From: JBBRQP01 sp038226175
GTDB lineage: Bacteria; Cyanobacteriota; Cyanobacteriia; Gloeobacterales; Anthocerotibacteraceae
DNA: 21,252 bases
Assembly: GCA_038226175.1 (NCBI GenBank)
Contig: JBBRQP010000053.1
Span: 1-21,252 of the forward strand
Direction of reading: 5' to 3'
Position numbers and translations under genes: made by a program. This document shows positions 1-7,561 of this stretch, piece by piece. Below the pieces are notes generated by a model. The model was not told the origin of the DNA. It did not search any database and saw only the letters and a program-made list of their open reading frames with translations. Position 1 is the stretch's first letter. Each line of letters opens with the position of its first letter.

Positions 1-104
1 ATAGCTAGCAGATCTTGTCTTTCTGGTTCAGACAGCTGGACAACGTATTTTTTCTGCACGGGTACCCCTGTGGCTGTATTCGGTATACCCTCATTTTTCC
101 TCAT
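1..104 (-). CDS. IS630-family transposase, N-terminal part, cut by the window edge
   Basis: Reading the minus strand from the ATG whose complement is at 102-104 gives 34 open codons to the edge. After a short leader there is KKYVVQLSEPERQDLLA, which resembles the usual start of IS630-family (helix-turn-helix, DDE) transposases of the 'KKYxVxLxxxERxxLxxL' type. An in-frame GTG at 57-59 directly before QKKY is an alternative start. The catalytic DDE domain would lie outside the window, so I cannot say whether the element is intact. I could not define the terminal inverted repeat or the TA target duplication. The family call rests on a short stretch recalled from known transposases. Confidence 0.62.
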   Translation of the reverse strand, partial: MRKNEGIPNTATGVPVQKKYVVQLSEPERQDLLA

Positions 105-878
105 TTTTTATTCGTCAACCTACTTGTGGCTGCCTACTAGCAAAGGCAAGCCCTATCACACGTGTTCGGCTGCGCTCATTGGTGGTGGAATTATGCTTTG
201 ACTTGAACGACGCGACCCCTAAGGAAACAGGTAAGGGCTTATTTAGACAAGGCTACAGCGACTGTCACCTGCCCTTAAAGTTGCGTTTCCGTATGTTACA
301 CTCTCAAATGCTCCAATCGGTCAGCTTAATCTTGTCCAGAACCTTTATCAACTTCTTTGAGGGTCGAGCAGAGTATCCAAGTTACAAAAGTAAGCACAGC
401 TAGCATGACCTTTAACCAAAGAGGGGCGAAACCACATTGCAAACTCCTTGTCATACAACTAACGGCGTGCTAATTCTGATTATTAGTAAATATCTACTGT
501 AGTCAATGCTTACCACGGATTTTGGAAGAGGAAAATAGCCCCCACCAAACTCTGGGTCTTAATGTGCTTTAAATTCCGTTTTCTGAAGCGATCCCTAGCT
601 CCCTTACTATTTAGTAAGAGAGTCTAGTCATGTAGAAGAATATCCCATGAAGCTTCACGTCTTAATAGTGGGTAACACCATTCGTTTTAAAGAACCGTTA
701 GCATTCGCTGATGGGTTTAGTGTGATGGGTTTAGTCTAATCACTGGTTAGATCCCACTTGCCAGTGTCAAATGCTCAAGCTTCATGAAGTACGACGCCGC
801 GCACCTTGAGACTCTGGTTCTAATGGAGAGAGAGCACTTCTGCTGCAAGGTTCTACCAAGCCACTGGGGGTCACACTG
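105..878. other. Long stretch without a convincing gene
   Basis: No reading frame here gives a recognisable protein. The only ATG- or GTG-started frame of any length, 179-403 on the plus strand, has no family signature and poor composition. The left end of the IS630-type element probably lies in the first part. The stretch contains a short tandem repeat (709-735) and small palindromes such as TGAAGCTTCA near 647 and CTTCATGAAG near 780. It looks like eroded accessory DNA. Confidence 0.5.
709..735. repeat. Tandem 13-base direct repeat
   Basis: TGATGGGTTTAGT occurs at 709-721 and again at 723-735, a period of 14 bases. Nothing nearby suggests a function. It may be a local duplication in decaying DNA. 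Confidence 0.7.
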
Positions 879-879
879 G

Positions 880-1157
880 CTTTTTAGTCTTCGCAACTGG
901 TGGGCTTCATTGCCGCATCGGCGAAGTCAGTCTGCCAACGTCACGCCCGGGTGGGCTTTCACCGCCGATGCCTCGGCGTTCTTGGCGTTAGCAAAGGCTC
1001 GGTCATCCGGTAGCCTTTGGCTCTTTACACCTTCGCTCGGAATGTCAACGCCTACTACTTCAATAGCCAAGGTTTCTCGGTCATCGAGCAAGGCTTCGAG
1101 CCGGTGTGGCAACTCGAAGATGTCAAATACGGCTGGTTCGCTCATATCAAACGTTAA
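880..1157 (+). pseudogene. Remnant of a GNAT-family N-acetyltransferase
   Basis: Two plus-strand frames together resemble the C-terminal half of a GNAT acetyltransferase. One frame reads LALAKARSSGSLWLFT up to about 1026, like the helix and strand 5 of 'LLxLAKxRxxxGLWLFTFQ' proteins. From 1026 the next frame continues with TFARNVNAYYFNSQGF and later LEDVKYGWFAHIKR before TAA at 1155-1157, like the usual 'RAxxFYxxxGF' and final strand. The junction implies a one-base shift near 1023-1030. Upstream, fragments such as QLVGFIA appear in yet another frame near 895, so more than one frameshift is likely. The acetyl-CoA loop is not clear. This is a recalled-family match over short pieces. A reverse-strand ORF over the same bases is probably fortuitous. 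Confidence 0.5.
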
Positions 1158-1476
1158 GCGGAAGTTTCAGTGGCACATCTACTTCTTCCACTAAAACTAC
1201 GATCACGTTCTTGGCAATGTCAGCGTGGGCTGTTTTTCAGCCTTCGCAGCTGGCGCCTAGGCCATTCTGTCGGATAGACCGTGTGCGGATGGGAATCCAG
1301 ATTTCCGGAATGGCAAACTATCCAAACAAATCGAGGACGCTGCCTTTGAAATAGTCTGCTAGGACAGCAGTGCGACATTATTCATTAGGCTTCCCGATGA
1401 ACTCGGACAGTACGTGGTTGCCAAGGTACCCGGATCAAAGATTTAGATAGCTACAATGAGTCGAGAAGTAGCCAAC
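1158..1476. other. Stretch without a recognisable gene
   Basis: I see no frame with a family signature between the GNAT remnant and the palindrome at 1477. Stops are scattered in all plus frames. It may contain further unrecognised debris. Confidence 0.45.
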
Positions 1477-1506
1477 GTTCCACATGAGCTGCAGCTTATG
1501 TGGAAC
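1477..1506. repeat. 30-base near-perfect palindrome
   Basis: The arms GTTCCACAT and ATGTGGAAC flank an inner AGCTGCAGCT. The only unmatched pair is a G opposite T, which would be a G-U wobble in RNA, so the transcript could form one 15-base-pair foldback. It overlaps the only ATG available to the following ORF (1484-1486). There is no T-run after it, so it does not look like a standard terminator. Confidence 0.75.
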
Positions 1507-2308
1507 CTTAGCCTCTGACCCGAACTCTCTAGCCATTTTTGGAAGGAGCGCAACCATTTCCTCAATATTTTCTGGAAAGGTATTCAGGTGTGCACTGGTT
1601 GCATTTATCACAGTAGGGTTCGCGACTCAGTCTCGCGGGCAAGGCATCTTACGCGCCGACGACAAAGTTTTCCGCGATCTAATCTCGCAACGGCTGGAAG
1701 CGCATAGCAGAGGAGATGCCAAAGGGTACCGGCTTCTCTTAGCGGATGATTTCATTCACGTCGATGACTCGGGGATACGCCGTAGCGCCGATCAGCTTAC
1801 GACCTACAACAGCCACGATAACAAGACACGATGGGAAATAGGCGAGTTGCACTCGAGACTGCTCGGCAATCTCGCTATCGTCGATTGCGACGAATCTGAG
1901 ATCAACACTCTAGGATCTCGCGAGTTGCGTTCCCCCTACCATGAAACCGACATCTTTGTGTTCCGGAATAAGAGATGGCTTTTCTTACAGCATGCCGAGA
2001 CGCGGTCAGTAAGTCTGCCAACGCCACGAACGGTCGATAGTTCTAATCTTGATGACTACGTTGGACGCTATGATTGGTGGCCGGGCTACAGTGAAATATT
2101 TACCCGAAAAGGCACTACACTTTTTCAGCAAGGCTCAGGCGATACCTTGTCTACACCCCTACACCAAGTAACAAATGAATCCTTTTCCAATCTAGGCGAT
2201 CCGAGCCTAATTGTTTTCGTCCGGGACTCCCAAGGAAGGGTGACTGGTGAAGTCGTTCATGATGCCGGAGGGCAGGTATTTGTGGCGCAGAAGGTAAGTT
2301 CCCAATAG
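1484..2308 (+). CDS. Secreted protein with a DUF4440 (NTF2-like) domain and a C-terminal beta domain
   Basis: The 274-residue product has a hydrophobic segment at about 37-49 (ALVAFITVGF) ending near SRGQ, like a signal peptide whose n-region has been lengthened. Residues about 58-170 look like a SnoaL/DUF4440 domain of the NTF2-like fold: an initial helix (ISQRLEAHSRGDAKGY), then LLADDFIHVDDSGIRRSADQL, and a later HETDIFVFRNKRWLFLQH strand pair. Residues about 188-272 (YVGRYDWWPGYSEIFTRKG onward) resemble the small beta domain (DUF3471-like) that often follows such domains. I cannot assign a ligand or reaction. The only canonical in-frame start sits inside a palindrome with no good ribosome site, and the signal peptide would fit better with a start near 1585, so the N-terminus may be damaged or mis-called. 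Its neighbours are pseudogenes. Confidence 0.6.
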   Translation: MSCSLCGTLASDPNSLAIFGRSATISSIFSGKVFRCALVAFITVGFATQSRGQGILRADDKVFRDLISQRLEAHSRGDAKGYRLLLADDFIHVDDSGIRRSADQLTTYNSHDNKTRWEIGELHSRLLGNLAIVDCDESEINTLGSRELRSPYHETDIFVFRNKRWLFLQHAETRSVSLPTPRTVDSSNLDDYVGRYDWWPGYSEIFTRKGTTLFQQGSGDTLSTPLHQVTNESFSNLGDPSLIVFVRDSQGRVTGEVVHDAGGQVFVAQKVSSQ

Positions 2309-2612
2309 GTGAATTTTTTTGCCAATCTGCTCTTACCGTTTCAATGGGAAGTTTTGTCATTTCTGGGAATCTACTCATGACTAGTTATGCCGCATATCCT
2401 TACAAAATATATATTATCCGCACTCACATGAAAATTTTAACCTCTGCTTTCAGATAGATGACTCACCAAGATTTTTCGTTTAATCTTGCGCTGGAAAGCG
2501 AAAAAAATCCTTTAAGCCTCTCTGTAATCGTGGCGACACTAGAACATAGCAATAGCATATAGCGGACGGCGCTGATACTGAGTGTTAGGTACTTTTCATG
2601 AGGAAACTAAGG
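2309..2612. other. Intergenic stretch, no gene seen
   Basis: This AT-rich stretch lies between the DUF4440-like gene and the broken hydrolase gene. I find no coding frame. Its only notable content is the attC-like segment at 2538-2590. Confidence 0.5.
2538..2590 (+). repeat. Possible degenerate integron attC-like site
   Basis: The right end GTTAGGT (2584-2590) fits the attC R' consensus GTTRRRY. Inside it, TATAGCG (2558-2564) can pair with CGCTGATA (2570-2577), leaving one unpaired G, which is typical of attC stems. The left box, ACTAGAAC at 2538-2545, is only a loose match to RYYYAAC, and the arm spacings are unequal. Its place just before a cassette-like hydrolase gene is suggestive. Chance is a real alternative. 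Confidence 0.25.
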
Positions 2613-3384
2613 ATGAGAAATTTTGATCATAATTCGGGAGAATACTTATAGATAGATGGAGCAAAATATATGAGGAGGTAACCGGCGGCGAAAATAATCC
2701 AGCTCTATTGGTTTTGCATGGCGGTTTTGGCACTCTTGAAGATTTTAATATTATCCTTCCCGAATTGGATAAAAATTTTCGGGTGATCGGTATTGACAGT
2801 CGCGGACAGGGTAAGTCAACGCTCGGTGAACACAAGTTAAATTATGAACAAATTCAAAAAGATGTCGAGCACGTTCTTGAATATCTCAATATTGATAGGT
2901 TAAGCATTATAGGTTTCAGCGACGGCGGAATTGTCGCCTACAGGCTTGCTTCGCTAACTTCGTTAAAGATTGAAAAACTCGTCACGATTAGTTCGCGCTG
3001 GCATCTAAAAAATACCGAACTGACAAGAGAACTGTTTCTAAAAATTACTGGCGAGAGTTGGCAAAAAAGTTTCCCGATACTTACGACGCTTACCAAAAAT
3101 TGCATCCTGAACCGGATTTTGATTTTCTAGCGCAATCTCTAATTAAAATGTGGCTTGATGAACATTCGTCGGGTTATCCAAACGAAGCTATAAAAAACAT
3201 CTCTTGTCCCTTGCTGATTGTGCGCGGTGATGACGATCATCTTATCTCAAAAGAAACTGTTTTTGAATTGTCGGAAATCGTGAAAGGCTCAAGATTATTA
3301 AACATTCCGTTTGCAGGACATCCCGCAGTCGAGGAGCAGAAGAAAATATTTATGATTAGCTTAAACGAATTTTTCAAGCAATGA
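2613..3384 (+). pseudogene. Alpha/beta hydrolase, broken by a stop and two frameshifts
   Basis: Pieces in three frames join into one alpha/beta-hydrolase of about 256 residues. From ATG at 2613 the frame reads MRNFDHNSGEYL, then TAG (2649-2651) where the sense suggests GAG, then IDGAK. A one-base loss in the A-run near 2663-2667 moves to the frame reading IYEEVTGGENNPALLVLHGG, the oxyanion loop region. The nucleophile elbow is GFSDGG. A second one-base loss near 3058-3062 moves to the frame reading AKKFPDTYDAYQKLHPEPDF, which holds the acid loop (RGDDDH) and the histidine region (PFAGHPA). All catalytic elements are recognisable, so decay is recent. The gene is clearly richer in A+T than its neighbours, which suggests transfer. 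Frameshift sequencing errors are possible but would have to occur twice, plus the stop. Confidence 0.8.
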
Positions 3385-3559
3385 ATTTACTTCAAACAAC
3401 GTCTTAAAATATGACGGTGAGGCTGACAAACCACTGTAGCAAAGGCTGAAACACGTGCTTTCATTATGTGGGGACTAGATTCCATTGGTATGACTTTCCG
3501 CCTGTCCTGCTGCGTGAGAAACTATTCTTAAAAGGTATGGTTAAAAGAGAACACTCTAT

Positions 3560-4018
3560 ATGTCCGAGTTTGACCTCGAAGTAACGCTGCGCGAGATCAC
3601 CAAGGAAAACTGGCGTGATATCCTCCGCTTAAAAGTAGCCCCACACCAAGAGCAATTCGTGGCATCCAACGCTGTGTCGATCGCAGAAGCGCATTTTAAG
3701 CCAGAAGTTGCTTGGTTCCGCGCGGTCTACGCTGGTGATGTGCCCGTCGGGTTCTTGATGTTGGAAGACGACGTAGCTCAGCAAGAGTACTTTCTGTGGC
3801 GTTTTATGATCAGCGAGCAATACCAGGGCCATGGGTACGGGCGAAAGGCACTGGAGCTATTCTTCGCACACGTTAAAACGCGCCCTGGAGCGAATGCAGT
3901 CGAAACAAGTTGCGTACCAGCTCAAGGTGGCCCCGGTTCGTTTTACGAGAAGATGGGCTTTGTCTACACCGGAAAAGAAGAAGAGGACGGCGAACTGTGT
4001 ATGCGACGTGAATTGTGA
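3560..4018 (+). CDS. GNAT-family N-acetyltransferase
   Basis: This 152-residue protein should move an acetyl group from acetyl-CoA to an amine. Motif A, with the pyrophosphate-binding loop, is QGHGYG at residues 89-94 (SEQYQGHGYGRKALELF). The preceding strand is YFLWRFMI at about 77-84, and the C-terminal FYEKMGF at 128-134 followed by a final strand is typical. Length and order match spermine/spermidine-acetyltransferase-like members (the Bacillus BltD type), but the substrate cannot be read from sequence. AAAGAGA at 3544-3550 is a plausible ribosome site nine bases before the ATG. It stands alone between a hydrolase pseudogene and a gene-free stretch, which suits a transferred single gene. 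It appears intact. Confidence 0.85.
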   Translation: MSEFDLEVTLREITKENWRDILRLKVAPHQEQFVASNAVSIAEAHFKPEVAWFRAVYAGDVPVGFLMLEDDVAQQEYFLWRFMISEQYQGHGYGRKALELFFAHVKTRPGANAVETSCVPAQGGPGSFYEKMGFVYTGKEEEDGELCMRREL

Positions 4019-4046
4019 TCTAGAAATGGGATGTAGGTAGCGAGCC

Positions 4047-4092
4047 GCCCAACAATTCAAATGCAACGGATATCAATACTTGCAGGTTACGC
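4047..4092 (+). repeat. Possible decayed attC-like site after the GNAT gene
   Basis: GCCCAAC (4047-4053) fits the attC R'' consensus RYYYAAC, and GTTACGC (4086-4092) is one base off GTTRRRY. Between them TGCAA (4062-4066) can pair with TTGCA (4080-4084). The position about 30 bases after the GNAT stop is where a cassette recombination site would be. Spacers are asymmetric and the total is shorter than usual, so confidence is low. Confidence 0.22.
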
Positions 4093-4317
4093 CTAGTAGC
4101 GCTGGGAACCAACACCATGCCAGGCATGTAAGACCAAAGCGGGGATCACAGGTATCTATCGCGGCTACGGCTGTTAAATTTGGAAGCCAGCACCGTACTG
4201 CCTAACAGTCGAGGTCTGGTAGCTCACCCATAGGGCACTAACTAGCAACCACAAGGTTTACATTTTTCTAGCCTTCCCCGGTAATAACTGTTCTTGATAA
4301 AACAGCATCCAGCCTGT

Positions 4318-4346
4318 TCTACATGAGGTAGTGGTAATCTTAAAAT
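4318..4346 (+). promoter_or_regulatory. Candidate promoter for anbu
   Basis: TCTACA (4318-4323, four of six matches to TTGACA) is followed after 17 bases by TAAAAT (4341-4346, five of six matches to TATAAT). The ATG of anbu is 25 bases further on. This is pattern only. Confidence 0.35.
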
Positions 4347-4370
4347 ACGTTTTTTACCAACTACAGCACA

Positions 4371-5150
4371 ATGACCTACTGTTTAGGGTTACTCAATGCC
4401 CAAGGGCTAGTTTTGTTAGCTGATACCCGCACCCACTCCGGTGTTGACCATATTCACACTAATCCCAAGCTCTTTGATTTTTCCCAAGATGAGCGTGTGC
4501 TTGTGCTGATGTGTTCAGGCAATCGGGCGACCAGTCAGGCAGTCTTAGCTTTGATTCGCAGAGAATTAGCCCTAGGCATTACGCCTAATTTGCATAGTCA
4601 TGAGACCTTACACGAGACTGCCAACTATATCGGCGATAAACTACGGCAAGTAGAAAAGCGCGACCGACTTGCTCTAGAGCGCGATCATTTTCACTTTGAC
4701 CCCAATTTTATTATGGGCGGTCAATTACCCGGACAACCCGCCGAGTTATTTCATATCTATACCCAGGGCAATCATATCCAGGCCAGCCGCGAAACCCCTT
4801 ATGTCCAAGTCGGTGAAAGTAAATATGGTAAACCGATCCTAGACCGGGGCTATCGCTATGAGGCTCCCCTACTGACGACTGGGGTCAAATATGCCATGCT
4901 CTCGATGAGTAGTACGATTTTGAGCAATGCCTCGGTCGGGCCGCCTTTAGACCTGATTATTTATGAAGCCTATCCCAAACAGATGGTTCACCGTCATCGC
5001 CTCCAGGCCAATGACCCTTATCTGATGCAGATTCAGACCACTTGGGGTAAGTTACTACGCCAAGCCATTACCACCTTGCCAGATTTTCCGGTTGAGATTA
5101 CACCTTCGCAGATCAGTGCCTATGGCAGTCTCGAAGATGTACCGAGTTAG
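4371..5150 (+). CDS. anbu: Anbu, proteasome-type peptidase (ancestral beta subunit family)
   Basis: The 259-residue protein begins MTYCLGLLNAQGLVLLADTR, the N-terminal pattern of Anbu proteins. Removal of Met exposes Thr2 as the expected nucleophile of this Ntn-hydrolase fold, and ALIRREL and related helices follow. Length agrees with the family (about 240-260). Anbu proteins are relatives of HslV and the 20S beta subunit that assemble without a known dedicated ATPase, and their substrates are unsettled. In many bacteria anbu sits in an operon with transglutaminase-like, alpha-E and circularly permuted ATP-grasp genes. None of these is present in this window, so here it is an orphan. Its TAG stop interlocks with the stop of pheT on the other strand (four-base overlap). 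Confidence 0.88.
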   Translation: MTYCLGLLNAQGLVLLADTRTHSGVDHIHTNPKLFDFSQDERVLVLMCSGNRATSQAVLALIRRELALGITPNLHSHETLHETANYIGDKLRQVEKRDRLALERDHFHFDPNFIMGGQLPGQPAELFHIYTQGNHIQASRETPYVQVGESKYGKPILDRGYRYEAPLLTTGVKYAMLSMSSTILSNASVGPPLDLIIYEAYPKQMVHRHRLQANDPYLMQIQTTWGKLLRQAITTLPDFPVEITPSQISAYGSLEDVPS

Positions 5151-7558
5151 CTACGTAACTGTACCTGAAACTGTTCGACCAAAGCCGTACGAATTTGTTG
5201 TTGTAGCGCACTGACTTGGCTATCGGTCAGGGTGCGATCCATCGCCCGATAAACCACACGAAACCCCAGAGAGCGCGAATTTTCTGGCACGCCAGAACCA
5301 ATATACTCATCAAATAACAGAACATCTTCGAGGAGTTCACCCGCTTGCCTGCGAATCACCGCCAGCAGTTGCGCCACTGAGATAGCTTTGTTACAGAAAA
5401 AAGCAATATCTCGGTCTACGGCTGGGTAGGCTGAGAACGTCTGACAGCGGACTTTTCGGGCTAATACCTGCTCTAGTAGAACGTCTAAATTGAGCGAAAA
5501 CACAAAAGTCTCTGTGGGTAACCCCTCTGCTTGCACCAGGCGCGGATGTAACTGACCCAGTGATCCGACAATCACGCCCTGTGAGGTTAAGGTTGCCGCA
5601 CGTCCGGGATGTAAGCGATCATCGGTCTGATTAGGCGTGTAGCTAAAACTCAGACCCAAAACCTGCGCTAGGTTTTCTAAGATACCCTTGACACTAAAAA
5701 AATCATGGGTTTGGGCGCGATGCTGCCAGTCCGCCTGAAGTGTAGCACCGCCGAGAATGGCACCTAGATAATCGACTTCCTGATACCCCGTGGCCTCAGT
5801 CAAAACCACCCGTCCAATTTCAAAACCCTGCAAGGCGCCATTACCCTGATCCAAGTTGTAAGCATAGGCTGCCAATAGACCGGGTAATAACTCAGAGCGC
5901 ACCGCTCCATAATCGGCATTTAAGGGATTGAGCAAGGTGACTTGGGCGGTGGTCGTCCCAAAGCGGGCTTCGGTTTGGGCGCGTTTGCTCGACAAGTCAA
6001 CCCCAGAACGTAGTGGCGTCAACGTGTTGTGAAATAACTCCGTCAGACCACAGCCGCGTAAAATCGCCCGGATTTGACGCAGGACTAATTCCTCTGGCAA
6101 CAATTTACCCACAGCACTAGCTTGCGGTAACGTTGTCGGTAAATGGTCATAACCCACCCAGCGCGCAATTTCTTCGATCAGGTCGATCTCGGTTTGCACA
6201 TCACGCCGACGATATTCAGGAACCAGTACCCGGTAGTTAGTACCTTCGGGGATCAAGTCAAAGCCATAGCCCCGTAGACTGTTTTCAATCAGATCTGAGC
6301 TGAACTCTTGACCCAAGATACCCGCGACTCGGTTAGGACGCAGGGTGATCGCCAGACTTTGCTGACTACGATAATCAACTTTGGTTTGGGCTGATAAGAT
6401 CCCGCCAGCGAGGTTGACCAACAGGCTTAGGGCGCGATTGAGTGCCATCTCAAGGGTTGAACTATCGACGCCGCGCTCGTAGCGGGTGGAAGCTTCGGTA
6501 CGCAAGCCCTGCGCGCGCGCCGAACGCCGAATCACCGCTGGATCAAAGAGCGCCGCCTCTAGGACAATGGCGGTCGTAGAGGCTTCAACTTCTGAGGTCG
6601 CGCCCCCCATGATCCCAGCTAGAGCTACAGGTTGATCGGCACTGGTAATGAGCAGATTTTGTGATTTTAGTACCCTTGCGGTGTCATCAAGTGTTGTTAG
6701 AGTTTCACCCTCAGTGGCAAAACGTACCCCCAAAGCCCCTGTTGGTAAGCGATCCCGGTCAAAGGCATGAAGCGGTTGTCCCCATTCCAATAAGACAAGA
6801 TTAGTAATATCAACCACATTATTGATAGCCCGTAGCCCCGCACGTTCCAGTTTGGCAATTAGCCAAGCCGGAGAAGGCGCAATTGTGATGCCTGTAACCA
6901 CGGTAGCGATATAGGCCGGACAGGCTTGAGAAGAGGTGATCACAACTGCTAGGCCATTCTGGGCAATCAGAGGGACTTCAGCCATTGGTAAACGCAAAAT
7001 ACCACCCGTAAAGGCCGCAACTTCCCGGGCAATCCCCACAAGCGACAGAGCATCCGCTCGATTTGCTGTAGAAGTAATATCTAGTACGGCATCAGTTAAT
7101 CCTAATAAAGGCCGTACATCAGAACCCAGAGCGACATCTTCACTAAAAATATGAATGCCATCAGATTTTTTTTCTAGACCCAGTTCTGCCAGCGAGCAGA
7201 GCATCCCTTCAGAGATTACCCCGCGGAGAGCCGCTTTTTGAATGGTCAGCTCTTTGATGGGTAAATAGGTGCCCACCACAGCCACAGGTGCCAAGATGCC
7301 AGCTCGGGCATTAGCCGCGCCGCACACAATAGTCAAAAGTTCTCCTGAGCCGATATCTACGGTACAAACCTGTAATTTATCGGCTTGCGGATGCGGCACA
7401 CAGGCGACAAGTTTACCGACCACAACGCCCTCTGCCCAGGTGCCCAGATCTACGACTTCCTCGACCTCAAAGCCCACCAAAGTCAATTTATCTGCTAACT
7501 CTAAGGGGGTGAGGTCAAATTGAACCAGTTCGCGCAGAGCATGATAAGAAACTTTCAT
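5147..7558 (-). CDS. pheT: Phenylalanyl-tRNA synthetase beta subunit
   Basis: PheT pairs with PheS in an alpha2-beta2 enzyme that charges tRNA-Phe; the beta chain carries tRNA binding and editing. The 803-residue product has the usual bacterial order: an N-terminal MKVSYHALRELVQFDLTPLEL segment, the tRNA-binding OB domain at about 40-150 (VVVGKLVACVPHPQADKLQV, then VCGAANARAG), the B3/B4 editing domain at about 205-365, B5 at about 400-475, the pseudo-catalytic core, and a C-terminal FDX-ACB anticodon-binding domain from about 710 (TFSAYPAVDRDIAFF) to the end. Length is normal. No pheS is adjacent, as in many cyanobacteria. It lies three bases after the TPR gene; its ribosome site GGGAGG (complement of 7566-7571) is formed by the last codons of that gene, so the two are probably co-transcribed and translationally coupled. 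Confidence 0.97.
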   Translation of the reverse strand: MKVSYHALRELVQFDLTPLELADKLTLVGFEVEEVVDLGTWAEGVVVGKLVACVPHPQADKLQVCTVDIGSGELLTIVCGAANARAGILAPVAVVGTYLPIKELTIQKAALRGVISEGMLCSLAELGLEKKSDGIHIFSEDVALGSDVRPLLGLTDAVLDITSTANRADALSLVGIAREVAAFTGGILRLPMAEVPLIAQNGLAVVITSSQACPAYIATVVTGITIAPSPAWLIAKLERAGLRAINNVVDITNLVLLEWGQPLHAFDRDRLPTGALGVRFATEGETLTTLDDTARVLKSQNLLITSADQPVALAGIMGGATSEVEASTTAIVLEAALFDPAVIRRSARAQGLRTEASTRYERGVDSSTLEMALNRALSLLVNLAGGILSAQTKVDYRSQQSLAITLRPNRVAGILGQEFSSDLIENSLRGYGFDLIPEGTNYRVLVPEYRRRDVQTEIDLIEEIARWVGYDHLPTTLPQASAVGKLLPEELVLRQIRAILRGCGLTELFHNTLTPLRSGVDLSSKRAQTEARFGTTTAQVTLLNPLNADYGAVRSELLPGLLAAYAYNLDQGNGALQGFEIGRVVLTEATGYQEVDYLGAILGGATLQADWQHRAQTHDFFSVKGILENLAQVLGLSFSYTPNQTDDRLHPGRAATLTSQGVIVGSLGQLHPRLVQAEGLPTETFVFSLNLDVLLEQVLARKVRCQTFSAYPAVDRDIAFFCNKAISVAQLLAVIRRQAGELLEDVLLFDEYIGSGVPENSRSLGFRVVYRAMDRTLTDSQVSALQQQIRTALVEQFQVQLRS

Positions 7559-7561
7559 AGG

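Larger units (their letters stand above)
4019..4370. other. Intergenic stretch between the GNAT gene and anbu
   Basis: There is no coding frame that I can support. The stretch holds a weak attC-like segment (4047-4092), a perfect 6-base-arm hairpin CATGCC-A-GGCATG (4116-4128), and a candidate anbu promoter at its right end. Confidence 0.5.

Noticed and set aside
927..1145. Open 72-residue reverse-strand ORF
   Set aside because: It lies opposite the GNAT-like pieces, has no family pattern I recognise and no clear ribosome site.
4116..4128. CATGCC-A-GGCATG hairpin as a terminator
   Set aside because: It has no T-run and lies about 100 bases after the GNAT stop.
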